The notes: generated by a model not told the origin, from the sequence alone. Counted from the stretch's first letter, positions 29,070 through 38,646 are shown. The stretch: DNA of 64,000 bases from an uncultured Aquimarina sp. (GCA_947496555.1 CANMDH010000023.1:1-64000), one strand, 5' to 3'. Numbers and translations: made by a program.

Positions 29070-29090
29070 TATTTTCGCAGCGCGAAAATA
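29070..29090. promoter_or_regulatory. 21-bp inverted repeat at the mdh promoter
   Basis: TATTTTCGC-AGC-GCGAAAATA is a perfect inverted repeat, 28 bases before the mdh start. Its left arm resembles the -7 box (TAnnTTcG), so a bound regulator or 5' hairpin could control mdh. Confidence 0.5.
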
Positions 29091-29118
29091 AGTTTAATTA
29101 CAATCAAAAAAATATACA

Positions 29119-30045
29119 ATGAAAGTTACAGTAGTAGGAGCTGGTGCAGTAGGTGCAAGTTGTGCTGAATATATCGCCATCAAGGATTTTGCTTCAGAAG
29201 TAGTATTGTTAGATATCAAAGAAGGATATGCCGAAGGGAAAGCAATGGACCTTATGCAAACTGCTTCTTTAAATGGGTTTGATACCAAAATTACAGGTAC
29301 TACAGGAGATTATTCTAAAACTGCAGGTAGTGATATAGCTGTAATAACTTCAGGAATTCCACGTAAACCAGGGATGACTCGTGAAGAGTTGATAGGTATA
29401 AATGCAGGGATTGTAAAAGCTGTTTCTTCAAGTTTAATAGAACACTCTCCTAATGCAATCATTATTGTGGTGAGTAATCCAATGGATACCATGACGTATT
29501 TAGTGCATAAAACAACAGATATTCCTAAAAACCGAATTATTGGTATGGGAGGAGCTTTGGATAGTGCTCGTTTCAAGTATAGACTGGCAGAAGCATTAGG
29601 AGCACCAATTTCTGATGTAGACGGAATGGTAATTGGTGGGCATAGTGATAAAGGAATGGTGCCTTTAACCAGATTGGCAACAAGAAACAGTGTGCCTGTT
29701 TCTGAGTTTATTTCTGATGAAAGGTTAGAGCAAGTAGCAGCCGATACCAAGGTAGGTGGAGCTACACTTACCAAATTGTTGGGTACATCGGCTTGGTATG
29801 CTCCAGGAGCAGCAGTATCAGGTCTTGTACAGGCTATTGCATGTGATCAAAAGAAAATTTTCCCTTGTTCTACTTTACTAGAAGGAGAGTATGGATTGAA
29901 TGATCTTTGTATTGGTACACCAGTGGTGCTAGGTAAAAATGGAATCGAAAAGATTGTAGAAATAGAACTTAGTGATGCTGAAAAAGCTAAATTAACAGAA
30001 AGTGCCGAAGGTGTAAAGAAAACAAATGGTCTATTAGAACTATAA
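29119..30045 (+). CDS. mdh: Malate dehydrogenase
   Basis: NAD-dependent oxidation of malate to oxaloacetate in the TCA cycle. The Rossmann motif VVGAGAVGASCA (near 5-16) and Asp in LLDIKEG bind NAD. Substrate arginines are in PRKPGMTREEL, and the catalytic His is in VIGGHSDKGMVPL. Length 308 fits the LDH-like bacterial MDH group. It is followed by its own terminator. Confidence 0.94.
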   Translation: MKVTVVGAGAVGASCAEYIAIKDFASEVVLLDIKEGYAEGKAMDLMQTASLNGFDTKITGTTGDYSKTAGSDIAVITSGIPRKPGMTREELIGINAGIVKAVSSSLIEHSPNAIIIVVSNPMDTMTYLVHKTTDIPKNRIIGMGGALDSARFKYRLAEALGAPISDVDGMVIGGHSDKGMVPLTRLATRNSVPVSEFISDERLEQVAADTKVGGATLTKLLGTSAWYAPGAAVSGLVQAIACDQKKIFPCSTLLEGEYGLNDLCIGTPVVLGKNGIEKIVEIELSDAEKAKLTESAEGVKKTNGLLEL

Positions 30046-30067
30046 TTCTGTTTAAATAATAATACAA

Positions 30068-30093
30068 CAAAAGCCACTTTTTAGTGGCTTTTG
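30068..30093 (+). terminator. Terminator after mdh
   Basis: CAAAAGCCACT and AGTGGCTTTTG pair around TTTT. An open frame for the next gene reaches back into it from a GTG, which is one reason to prefer a later ATG for that gene. Confidence 0.75.
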
Positions 30094-30110
30094 CCTTTAT
30101 AAATAAGTTT

Positions 30111-31058
30111 ATGAGTATGTCTAAAATGTATTTTAAATTTTTTGTCTTGGTATTTTTGGGTTGCATTATTTCATCTTGTGGTTTTGGACCTAAACCAGAT
30201 AAGCTCATTAGAGCTAACGTTACATTTGACGCTCAACTGGAATCAGAAGAAGAAATCAATAAGATAATTGAAACTTTAAGAAAAAGAATGAATAAAGTTT
30301 CTTTTGTGAATGAGCTGAGACGTGTTGGTAATAAAAATCAGATTTATCTTGAAGTTGCTACGCATTATGACTCGAAAAGAATCACAAATTTGTTGATCAA
30401 TCCGGGGAAGTTGGATTTTTATGAAGTCTACAATTTAGAGAAAATGATGAACTTTATGATCGATATTAATTCATCTGCAAAAAAAGGCGATACTGTCCAG
30501 AATCCATTATTTGATTTATTTAAAAGTCACGGACATCAGGGAGGCCCTATATTGTGTAGCGTTTCAGAAAAAGATACATCCAAAGTAAATTCATTATTAC
30601 GTTTAAAAAGTGCCGAATCCTCACTTCCTGCAGAGAGAAGATTTGTGAAATTTTTATGGGGAATTAAAGAAAAAAGTACATTGGACTTACCTTTATATGC
30701 ATTAAAATTGAACAGGCAGTCTAAACCATATATAACCGGAGATGTTGTTAAACAGTCACATCAAGAATTTGATCAAATGGGAAAGCCAGTAATCATTATG
30801 ACGATGAACGAAAAAGGAGCAACGCAATGGGAAGAGTTAACTGGTAGGGCTTTTCAAGAAAGATCGCAAATAGCTATGGTGATCGATAATTTGGTTTATA
30901 GCGCTCCGGGTGTGAGCTCAGGTCCTATTACTGGAGGTGTGTCACAAATCTCTGGGGATTTCACCTTAGAAAAAGCTCAGGACCTGGCAACTATCTTAAA
31001 TTCGGGCCCAATACCAAAAATGAGATTATTAGATATTCATATAGAGGAATCACAATGA
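30111..31058 (+). CDS. Lipoprotein resembling the SecD periplasmic (P1) domain
   Basis: The signal peptide ends in a lipobox (IISSCG), so this is an envelope lipoprotein of about 315 residues. The rest matches the periplasmic part of SecD: an N-terminal beta-alpha segment (IETLRKRMNKVSFV), PAERRFVKFLWG, and the C-terminal QIAMVIDNLVYSAPGV...ISGDFTLEKAQDLATILNSG. It has none of the six SecD membrane helices. Corresponding pieces occur in the SecDF encoded 1 kb downstream (QIAIVLDDIVYSAPGV), so it is a domain paralogue. The start is taken as ATG 30111; ATG 30117 is equally possible. Role unknown, perhaps an accessory of the translocon. Confidence 0.75.
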   Translation: MSMSKMYFKFFVLVFLGCIISSCGFGPKPDKLIRANVTFDAQLESEEEINKIIETLRKRMNKVSFVNELRRVGNKNQIYLEVATHYDSKRITNLLINPGKLDFYEVYNLEKMMNFMIDINSSAKKGDTVQNPLFDLFKSHGHQGGPILCSVSEKDTSKVNSLLRLKSAESSLPAERRFVKFLWGIKEKSTLDLPLYALKLNRQSKPYITGDVVKQSHQEFDQMGKPVIIMTMNEKGATQWEELTGRAFQERSQIAMVIDNLVYSAPGVSSGPITGGVSQISGDFTLEKAQDLATILNSGPIPKMRLLDIHIEESQ

Positions 31059-31262
31059 TGACCCCTTTGTTATAAAAACAAAGAATAGATACCAAAATAG
31101 GGATCAATACGTTTTGATATTTACAAGGTTGCAATAATTGATTTTTTTTAAAATTGCTTTGTTGGTAGTTTTTAAATTGTTGATTTTCAAATAGTTTTTT
31201 ATTATTTAGAGATTGCTATTGATATTTATTTGATGACTTTAGAAATGCAGTTTATATTTTTT

Positions 31263-31270
31263 TATATTTG
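31263..31270 (+). promoter_or_regulatory. TATATTTG -7 box directly before a start codon
   Basis: Perfect TAnnTTTG ending 4 bases before the ATG at 31275, implying a leaderless or nearly leaderless mRNA. Confidence 0.45.
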
Positions 31271-31274
31271 CCGG

Positions 31275-31895
31275 ATGAGTAAAAAATGGTATTTCGGAAT
31301 TTTAATTACTGCCTTTACGATGCTTTTCGTGATGCGCCAGCAAACCGTTGTGCCTAATCAGGAAATTGTATTAGAGTTTATTAATATTGAGCCAACCTCG
31401 AATGAGGCGCAAAGTGTGATTACAATTGTAAAGGAGCAATTGGAATCCATAGGGGTTCAACATACCAGAATATTAAAAGATCAAAAAAATGGCAAACTCA
31501 AGATTACGTATTATAGTGATGCTGATGTTGAGAGTATAAAAAAAATACTGTCCGAAAAGCAAAATATAGCACTAGATCATATTGTTTATGATCAAAATGA
31601 AGATGGTGGCCAATCTCCTTTAGATAAAAATTCAAAAGATTATAACTTCGATGTTTATGAAATCCAAAAAAGTACAGATTTTGGATCTGATCTAAATGGA
31701 AAATTTGTTTTGGAAACAAAACAAAAACGAGAAGTTGACTCTAGTACTAATGTATATAACTTCGTTAAAAATTCTAGTACTGATCAAATAAATAAGTACC
31801 TAAAGCGTGTTAAGAAAATTAATGTAAATACTGCATTAATACCCAGCAACACTATTTATAATATTCCCGAAGTAAGAGCTGGGCCAATCTCCTAA
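31275..31895 (+). CDS. Membrane-anchored protein of unknown function, next to secDF
   Basis: Starts MSKKWYFGILITAFTMLFVM, one N-terminal membrane anchor, followed by a periplasmic region of about 185 residues. EIVLEFINIEPTSNEAQSVITIVKEQLESIGV resembles the ferredoxin-like beginning of the SecD P1 region, and the block is in the same position in the gene order, so it may be a further diverged relative. That is inference. An earlier ATG at 31230 would put hydrophilic residues before the anchor and overlap the promoter box, so 31275 is preferred. Confidence 0.6.
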   Translation: MSKKWYFGILITAFTMLFVMRQQTVVPNQEIVLEFINIEPTSNEAQSVITIVKEQLESIGVQHTRILKDQKNGKLKITYYSDADVESIKKILSEKQNIALDHIVYDQNEDGGQSPLDKNSKDYNFDVYEIQKSTDFGSDLNGKFVLETKQKREVDSSTNVYNFVKNSSTDQINKYLKRVKKINVNTALIPSNTIYNIPEVRAGPIS

Positions 31896-32075
31896 ATAGG
31901 AATTTAAACTTCCAATATAAACTATATTTTTTCTTAAAAAGGGATAGTAATAGCTAACAGATTTTCGCTATTACTTTCAAGTGATTTAAGAAAACTCAAT
32001 TAAAAAATCATCAACTAAAATTAATCGTCAAACCCAAAAAAACTTTTTTAAAGGATTTGACCTAAACTATTAACA

Positions 32076-35000
32076 ATGCAAAATAAAGGACTTGTTAGGA
32101 TATTTGCGGTTTTATTTGGATTGGTATGTGTCTACCAATTGTCATATACGTATTTAACCTACACAAAAGAAAAGGAGGCTGAAGCTTATGCACAGCAAAA
32201 ATACTCTGAAAGTGTCGAGAACTATTCAAAGTTAAGAGAAACTGCAGAGCGTGATTACCTGGATTCTATTGGTAGAGAAGAAATATTTGCGGGGATTACC
32301 TATAATTATGCCAAGAATAAGGAGCTTAATAAAGGGCTTGACCTTAAGGGAGGGATTAATGTAATTCTTCAAATTTCTGTAAAAGATATTTTAAAAGGAC
32401 TTTCTAATAATTCAAAAGACCCATCGTTTAATCAAGCATTACTTGCTACAGACGAATTACAGAAAAATAGTCAGAACAACTATATCGAGGATTTCTTTTC
32501 AGAATTTGAAAAGATTCCGGATGCAAAACTTGCTTCACCAGATATTTTTGCAAATAAAAACCTTAGTGATGACATTGTATACGATATGACTAACGAACAG
32601 GTGAAGCCTGTTTTGAGAAGAAAAATCGATGAGTCTGTTACTTCGGCTTTCGAGGTATTACGAAAACGTATTGATAAATTTGGGGTTACTCAGCCTAATA
32701 TTCAACGTTTAGGAGAATCTGGTCGTATCTTGGTAGAATTACCAGGAGCAAAAGATGTAGAAAGAGTTAGGAAACTATTACAGAGTACCGCGCAATTAGA
32801 GTTCTGGGACGTTTATAAAATGGAAGAACTTTTCTATTCGTTTATAGTACCGGCAAATGATTTTCTAAAGAAAGAAATCGAGGAAAATAAAACCGAAGTT
32901 AAAGAAGAAAATAATGAAAAAGTGGTAGATACTGCTCAAGTAGATACTACAAAATCTGATGCAGATGAAGCAATCGAGGACTTATTAGAGGATGCCGAAG
33001 ATTCTACAGATGTTCAACAACAGGTAAATCCATTGTTGGATCTCGAAGTAGAGCCAGGTAATCCTGGAGGTCCGGTGATCGCTAGAGTTCCTAAAAAGAA
33101 TGCAGATCAATTCATGGACTATATTAACGATCCAAAAGTAAGAGCGTTATTGCCGGCAGAACAACGTTTTGCTAGATTTGCATGGGGTAAACCAGTTAAA
33201 GATTCTGAACTTTTAGAACTGTATGCCATCAAAGGAAGCCGCGATAGTGAGCCAGAGTTAAGTGGTGGAGTAATTACCGATGCAAGACAGGATTATAATC
33301 AGTTAGGCAAAGTCTCTGTTACTATGCAAATGGATGGTAAAGGAGCCAAAAAATGGGCAGAAATGACCAAAAGAGCTGCTACCCAAAGAAGCCAGATTGC
33401 TATAGTGCTTGATGATATTGTATATTCTGCTCCTGGAGTTAGTGATCCTAACGGAATCCCCGGAGGACGAAGCGAAATTACTGGAGACTTCTCTGTTGAA
33501 GAAGGAAAAGATTTAGCCAACGTACTTAGAGCAGGTAAACTACCGGCTTCTGCAGATATTATTCAAAGTGAAGTAGTAGGACCATCTTTAGGACAAGAAG
33601 CGATCGATAGTGGTATTATGTCATTTGCAATTGCATTGGTATTAATCCTGATCTGGATGATTTTCTACTACGGTAAAGCAGGTGCTTTTGCTGATGTAGC
33701 TCTTGTAGTGAATATCTTGTTTATTTTCGGAGTATTGGCAGGGTTAAAAGCAGTATTGACACTTCCTGGTATCGCCGGTATTGTATTAACCATTGGTATG
33801 TCGGTCGATGCAAACGTGTTAATATTTGAAAGAATTAGAGAAGAACTTGCCAGAGGTAAATCACAGGCAGACGCCATACGAGATGGATTTAACAATGCAT
33901 TATCATCTATCCTTGATGCCAATATCACTACCGGACTTACCGGACTTATATTATTAGTTATTGGTACAGGACCAGTTAAAGGTTTTGCAACTACCTTATT
34001 AATAGGTATTTTAACTTCATTGTTCACGGCAATTTTTGTTACAAGATTGTTTATTGATGGATACGGTAAAAACGGAAAAGAACTTGCTTTCTCTACTGGA
34101 ATGACCAAGAACTTGTTCAAGAATGTTAATATTAACTTCCTTAAGAAGAGAAAAGTTGCTTATATAATTTCTGGAATTATTATTATCGGAGGTATAGGAT
34201 CTTTATTTACAAATAACTTGGATTATGGAGTTGATTTTGTAGGAGGTAGAACATATACTGTTCGTTTTGCTAAAGATGTAGTGCCAACAACAGTTGAGAA
34301 AGATCTTGTTGCTGTTTTTGAAAGCGCACAAGCCAAAACGCTAGGAGCAAACAACCAGTTAAAAATAACGACCAAGTATAAGGTTAATGAAACTGGAGAG
34401 ACTGTTGATGTTGAAATCTCGAATAAACTATTTGGTGCATTAAAACCATATTTGCCAGAAGGATTGACCTATGATCAATTCTCCAATGGAGATGAGGATA
34501 AACAGGTAGGTATTATGTCTTCGATGAAGGTCGGGCCAACCATTGCAGATGATATTCAACAAGCTGCATTCTGGTCTGTATTGGCTTCGTTGGTGGTGGT
34601 ATTCTTATATATCTTACTACGATTTAGAAGATGGCAGTTTAGTTTAGGTGCAGTTGCCGCAGTATTCCATGATGTATTGGTAGTACTAGGTGTATTTTCA
34701 CTTACCTGGAAATTTATGCCTTTCAATATGGAAATTGACCAGGCATTTATAGCCGCTATACTTACGGTAATTGGTTACTCGCTGAATGATACCGTGGTAG
34801 TATTTGATAGAATCAGGGAATTCTTCAAAGAACACACCACATGGCCACTAGATAAAAATGTAAATGGAGCATTGAATAGTACTTTAAGCCGTACATTGAA
34901 TACATCTTTAACTACATTATTGGTACTTGTAGCTATATTTATATTTGCCGTGCCACTTAGAGGATTTATGTTCTCATTAATCATCGGGGTGCTAGTAGGT

Positions 35001-35102
35001 ACGTATTCATCGTTATTTATTGCTACACCTATTATGCATGATACCATAAGTAAAGTTGGTTTAAAGACTAAAGAAAAAGAACCTGAAGAAAAAAAGAAGT
35101 AA
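32076..35102 (+). CDS. secDF: Protein translocase subunit SecDF (fused)
   Basis: Proton-driven accessory of the Sec translocon, with SecD and SecF in one 1008-residue chain, as is usual in Bacteroidota. The SecD part has one N-terminal helix, a long P1 periplasmic domain (LDLKGGINVILQIS near 87, QIAIVLDDIVYSAPGV near 443) and six helices with GMSVDANVLIFERIREE. SecF begins near 690 with DYGVDFVGGRTYTVRF and has a second set of helices with GYSLNDTVVVFDRIRE. An acidic, low-complexity insert lies around 265-320 (Glu/Asp/Thr-rich). The C-terminus is Lys/Glu-rich. Confidence 0.95.
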   Translation: MQNKGLVRIFAVLFGLVCVYQLSYTYLTYTKEKEAEAYAQQKYSESVENYSKLRETAERDYLDSIGREEIFAGITYNYAKNKELNKGLDLKGGINVILQISVKDILKGLSNNSKDPSFNQALLATDELQKNSQNNYIEDFFSEFEKIPDAKLASPDIFANKNLSDDIVYDMTNEQVKPVLRRKIDESVTSAFEVLRKRIDKFGVTQPNIQRLGESGRILVELPGAKDVERVRKLLQSTAQLEFWDVYKMEELFYSFIVPANDFLKKEIEENKTEVKEENNEKVVDTAQVDTTKSDADEAIEDLLEDAEDSTDVQQQVNPLLDLEVEPGNPGGPVIARVPKKNADQFMDYINDPKVRALLPAEQRFARFAWGKPVKDSELLELYAIKGSRDSEPELSGGVITDARQDYNQLGKVSVTMQMDGKGAKKWAEMTKRAATQRSQIAIVLDDIVYSAPGVSDPNGIPGGRSEITGDFSVEEGKDLANVLRAGKLPASADIIQSEVVGPSLGQEAIDSGIMSFAIALVLILIWMIFYYGKAGAFADVALVVNILFIFGVLAGLKAVLTLPGIAGIVLTIGMSVDANVLIFERIREELARGKSQADAIRDGFNNALSSILDANITTGLTGLILLVIGTGPVKGFATTLLIGILTSLFTAIFVTRLFIDGYGKNGKELAFSTGMTKNLFKNVNINFLKKRKVAYIISGIIIIGGIGSLFTNNLDYGVDFVGGRTYTVRFAKDVVPTTVEKDLVAVFESAQAKTLGANNQLKITTKYKVNETGETVDVEISNKLFGALKPYLPEGLTYDQFSNGDEDKQVGIMSSMKVGPTIADDIQQAAFWSVLASLVVVFLYILLRFRRWQFSLGAVAAVFHDVLVVLGVFSLTWKFMPFNMEIDQAFIAAILTVIGYSLNDTVVVFDRIREFFKEHTTWPLDKNVNGALNSTLSRTLNTSLTTLLVLVAIFIFAVPLRGFMFSLIIGVLVGTYSSLFIATPIMHDTISKVGLKTKEKEPEEKKK

Positions 35103-35121
35103 TCTTTTTGGACTAAGAAAG

Positions 35122-35158
35122 AAAAAAACCGCTGTAATTTAATTACAGCGGTTTTTTT
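35122..35158. terminator. Bidirectional terminator after secDF
   Basis: AAAAAAACCGCTGTAATT and AATTACAGCGGTTTTTTT form a long stem shared by secDF (plus) and the converging DUF192 gene (minus). Confidence 0.85.
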
Positions 35159-35176
35159 GATATCATCATAATCAGT

Positions 35177-35674
35177 TTACAGTCTGGTAAAAGAAATAGA
35201 ATCCCCCTTTTTTAGATTCCATGTATCCGTACGTTTGGCATTTACTTCTAATACGTATTGTGCAGGGCCCTCAGAAGGTAAGGATGATTCATTAAAAGGT
35301 TGTGCATTTTTTTGAATGCTTACCACTTTATTTTTGCTATCAATAAAAATGATATCCAAAGGAAACTCTGTATTTTTCATATAGAAAGAACGAGGCTCTT
35401 CGTCTGGAAAGGTAAATAGCATCCCTTGATTGTTTTGCATGAATTTACGATACATTAGACCTGTCTGGATCTGATATTCATCATCTGCAATCTCAATATC
35501 TATTTGAGTAATGGTTTTCGGGATAGAATCCTGAAGATCAAATAAAGAAAGTTCTCCTTCTTTGGTAAACGTAATTTCTTTGGTTGAAATCTGTTCGTTT
35601 TTTGTATCTGTTTTACAAGAAAATAGACTTAGAGCTGCTATTGCCAGTAATGGTAAACGAATATTCTTTTTCAC
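35177..35674 (-). CDS. DUF192 domain lipoprotein
   Basis: Begins with a GTG codon (the only start before the signal) and a lipobox, LSLFSCK, predicting lipidation. The remainder is a DUF192 domain: IQTGLMYRKFMQNNQGMLFTFPDEEPRSFYMKNTEFPLDIIFID is diagnostic. The family is widespread, exported and of unknown biochemical function. Confidence 0.87.
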   Translation of the reverse strand: MKKNIRLPLLAIAALSLFSCKTDTKNEQISTKEITFTKEGELSLFDLQDSIPKTITQIDIEIADDEYQIQTGLMYRKFMQNNQGMLFTFPDEEPRSFYMKNTEFPLDIIFIDSKNKVVSIQKNAQPFNESSLPSEGPAQYVLEVNAKRTDTWNLKKGDSISFTRL

Positions 35675-35781
35675 ACGTTTAAATTTTAGTAATTATTTGA
35701 TAATAAATTAATTATAAAATTGAGAACAAGTGCAACCACTTCGTTCTCTTATTAAATTGGTTTTAAAGACTAAAAGTAGAT

Positions 35782-35818
35782 AAAAAAGTCATGCTTCAAA
35801 AAATGAAACATGACTTTT
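35782..35818 (-). terminator. Terminator of the creD operon
   Basis: AAAAAGTCATG and CATGACTTTT pair with an inner TTCA/TGAA extension, just after the creD stop on the minus strand. A separate imperfect hairpin (GAGAAC...GTTCTC) lies at 35722-35748. Confidence 0.7.
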
Positions 35819-35835
35819 CTATTTTTTTACCGACT

Positions 35836-37191
35836 TTAATCATTTTTCCAATCGATTTTACGAGATATCATCATAATGGTTCCGAGGATAATAAATAGTC
35901 CAACACTACCCACAAGCAGCGCATAATTTTCTAATTGTATAATTACAAAAATAAAAGCATAAAGGGCCGCAAGAGAAGCGGCTACAAAGCCCATAAATTT
36001 AAAACTCTTCAGAATTGCTTTTGAGTATGTTGAAATTAACAACACAACCGAAATACCAGCGATGACATAGGCTGATAAAAAGCTAGAATGTTCTGATATT
36101 GATATGAGAAGAGTGTAAAACATGGTTAACGCCAATCCAATCATCAAATATTGAAACGGATGGATATGAATTCTGCTAATGGTCTGTATTAAAAAGAAAA
36201 CCAAAAATGTAAGGGCAATAACCAAATAACCATATTTGCTTGCCCGTTCACTTTTTTGATATTCATCTACTGGGATTAGTAATTTTACTCCAAAGGCTGA
36301 AGAATCTATTTCAGGAAGCGAGCCAAAAAATTCCTGCTCAAATTCTCTGTTGATTTGTAATACCTTCCAATTGGCTTTGAAGCCATTTTCTGTAATCTCT
36401 TTGGTTTTGGTGTCCGGTAAATAATTACCATTAAAACTAGGTGAAGCCCAATTAGAGGTCATAGATACATTGGTCTCTCTACCTACCGGGATAAATCGAA
36501 GTTGTTCGCTTCCGTTAATAACCAAATCCATACTGAAATCGACTTGATTTTCTTTGGGCAAAGAATCATCTTTTAAGAATTCGGTTTCCAAGGTATTGGT
36601 ATACGAATTTTGGGAATATCTCGATTGTAACCCATAACTATCTTTTCCTATTTTTAATTCTAAGTTGCTTCGTATTCCTTTTAAATTCGTAGAATTGATA
36701 AGTACAGTGGCTTTGTTCCATAAAATGTCTTCTTTTGCAATATCTTTTATTTCAAAATTAGGAGTGATAAAGGACCCTTTGATATTCATATTGGCGGTAT
36801 AAACGACCGATTCATAGATGCTTCTTCCCAGCGTTTCAGATTCTACATTGGTTTTAATATCCAACGTGTTTGGGAAAAAGAAAGCGTGGTTAACAGTTAT
36901 TAGATCTTCTTCAAGATAGGATTTGGTTTTATCATCCCAGATTTTCTTTACAGAATGAATCTGATATGGGATTTTTAAAACAGGACCATAAAGTAATACC
37001 TCATTTCCCCATTTTTGATTGATTTCTTTGACTACAGATTCCTGTCTGTACGCACGTTCTTGTATTAGGTTTTTGATATAGGATAACGGAATCAATAGTG
37101 TTAATATTAATATTCCTACCATCAGCATGCGCACAGTAATCGAGGTTTTGATCCATTGTCCGAAGGACTTTTTTTGTTTTTGGGTTTCCAT
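35836..37191 (-). CDS. creD: Cell envelope integrity protein CreD
   Basis: Inner-membrane protein of 451 residues. After an N-terminal helix (about 18-40) comes a large periplasmic domain with ERAYRQESVVKEINQKWGNEVLLYGPVL, then a run of about five C-terminal helices from 315 on. CreD in E. coli responds to the CreBC regulon and affects envelope and colicin tolerance. No creB/creC are nearby; here the likely regulator is the winged-helix protein at 38685. Last gene of a four-gene operon. Confidence 0.88.
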   Translation of the reverse strand: METQKQKKSFGQWIKTSITVRMLMVGILILTLLIPLSYIKNLIQERAYRQESVVKEINQKWGNEVLLYGPVLKIPYQIHSVKKIWDDKTKSYLEEDLITVNHAFFFPNTLDIKTNVESETLGRSIYESVVYTANMNIKGSFITPNFEIKDIAKEDILWNKATVLINSTNLKGIRSNLELKIGKDSYGLQSRYSQNSYTNTLETEFLKDDSLPKENQVDFSMDLVINGSEQLRFIPVGRETNVSMTSNWASPSFNGNYLPDTKTKEITENGFKANWKVLQINREFEQEFFGSLPEIDSSAFGVKLLIPVDEYQKSERASKYGYLVIALTFLVFFLIQTISRIHIHPFQYLMIGLALTMFYTLLISISEHSSFLSAYVIAGISVVLLISTYSKAILKSFKFMGFVAASLAALYAFIFVIIQLENYALLVGSVGLFIILGTIMMISRKIDWKND

Positions 37192-37216
37192 AGTTTAAAA
37201 ATTTATAATGTTCGTA

Positions 37217-37861
37217 TTATCGTTTTTCCTGGTGATATTGAATTAATTGATAGGTGATGATTAAAAACCCACCAAAACCAATAGTAAATGCCCAGGTATT
37301 TATATGTTCAACTGGAAATAGAATTCGTTTTACTATATCAGATAATATGCCGATAGGATTTTGTAGAATATCCCAGCTATTCCAGCGTAAAACTCTTCCT
37401 AAATAAATCCCCAACCCACAAAGCAGCAAAATTGTATACGTTATGATATTGGTGGTTTGTTTTGATAATCGTTCTCTTAGCAATTTTTGCATCATTTGCA
37501 AAGAAGCAAATCCGATTATCATTCCATTAATAGCAAACGATAGGATAAGTAAAACATCAAACCAAACCGATTGTAAAGTGCTAAGTCGAATGTGTTGTAG
37601 ATCGGTTAGGATATACGGGGAGTTGGGCAAAAAAGTTAACCAGGTAATAAAACCTAGCCAGAATACAATGCGGTGTATTTTACCAAGACTCAACAGTATT
37701 GTAATTCCATAAGGGATACATGCCAAAAATAGATTCCAGACCAAGAACAAAAAAAAAACGGAGTCTGTTTTCATGATTCTGATGAGTAATAATAAAAGCC
37801 CGAAGCTTGCAGAGGCTGTAAAACCTTTGATAAAAGGCATTTGCTTATATATTTTATTCAT
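37217..37861 (-). CDS. DUF1361 integral membrane protein
   Basis: A 214-residue polytopic protein with about six to seven hydrophobic helices and the DUF1361-type segment FLPNSPYILTDLQHI near 78-92. Function unknown. Its ATG overlaps the stop of the preceding gene by 4 bases (ATGA), so it is translationally coupled within the creD operon. Confidence 0.8.
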   Translation of the reverse strand: MNKIYKQMPFIKGFTASASFGLLLLLIRIMKTDSVFFLFLVWNLFLACIPYGITILLSLGKIHRIVFWLGFITWLTFLPNSPYILTDLQHIRLSTLQSVWFDVLLILSFAINGMIIGFASLQMMQKLLRERLSKQTTNIITYTILLLCGLGIYLGRVLRWNSWDILQNPIGILSDIVKRILFPVEHINTWAFTIGFGGFLIITYQLIQYHQEKR

Positions 37862-38172
37862 ATTGTAAGTGTTTTAAAAGGGTTATTTACAACAATCGCG
37901 ATGTAACCAATTGTAACGGGGATGTTGAGTAAGAAAAGCAGGATGGTTACAAGGTTTTCTTTATAGTATTGATAATTAATTATGGAATTTATAATAAGGC
38001 CTATAAGAACCATAGCATTTAAAACAAAGGCGATAAGAACATAAAATAGTCCAATGTCTGCTAGAATTGAAGATTGCGAAACTAGAAAGAGCAGCAATAA
38101 TATGGTGCCTAAAAGGAAACTAATAGTAGCAACCATTAGCGCTTTTTTATTGATGGATTGAAAAATTCTCAT
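37858..38172 (-). CDS. Small integral membrane protein, unknown function
   Basis: About 104 residues with three hydrophobic helices (ALMVATISFLLGTILLLLFL, FYVLIAFVLNAMVLIGLI and a C-terminal one). I recognise no family. The longest frame starts earlier, but the ATG at 38170-38172 overlaps the upstream stop as ATGA and begins MRIFQSINKK, so it is preferred. Both ends of the gene overlap neighbours by 4 bases, so the three genes are tightly coupled. Confidence 0.7.
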   Translation of the reverse strand: MRIFQSINKKALMVATISFLLGTILLLLFLVSQSSILADIGLFYVLIAFVLNAMVLIGLIINSIINYQYYKENLVTILLFLLNIPVTIGYIAIVVNNPFKTLTI

Positions 38173-38630
38173 AGTGATGTGATTAAAAATGTGTCTTGTA
38201 TTTTTTGAATGGGTTGACAAAGCAGTTTCTGATAATCCAGTTGATAAAAAGAATAGGCAGCCTTTCCCTTTTTGTACGCTTTTCTGAAAAGTTTGATTTT
38301 ATCGGAATAGAGTAGGGTACCCAAAAGGATTACAGCAATTAGATATGCGCTTCGTTTACCGTTTCCCAGTAGGTAATACTGCATAGCAATTTCTTCAGGA
38401 ACAGTAACACCAATATCTGTTAGTACATGAAAAACATCATGATCTTCTAACTTGGGTTGTGGATCGAAATTATATTTCAATAAAAAACAACCCAAATGGA
38501 ACCCTAAACTTTCTTGGGGATACAAGATTAATTTTTTGATGGGTATGTCCCAAGCCGGGCTCTTTTTGAACCACTTTTGGTAAGGTTTTTTACTCCATTC
38601 ATATATAGTTTCCGAAATAAATGATCTCAT
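38169..38630 (-). CDS. Coq4-like protein
   Basis: A 153-residue protein with the Coq4 zinc motif pattern: DHDVFHVLTDIGVTVPEEIAMQYYLLGNG near 72-100, with His, Asp and a distal Glu. Coq4 supports ubiquinone biosynthesis in mitochondria. Flavobacteria use menaquinone, so the role here is probably different. First gene of the creD operon, preceded by a 19-bp palindrome that also occurs before the gene at 39627. Confidence 0.65.
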   Translation of the reverse strand: MRSFISETIYEWSKKPYQKWFKKSPAWDIPIKKLILYPQESLGFHLGCFLLKYNFDPQPKLEDHDVFHVLTDIGVTVPEEIAMQYYLLGNGKRSAYLIAVILLGTLLYSDKIKLFRKAYKKGKAAYSFYQLDYQKLLCQPIQKIQDTFLITSL

Positions 38631-38646
38631 TTTTATGTTTTAAAAG

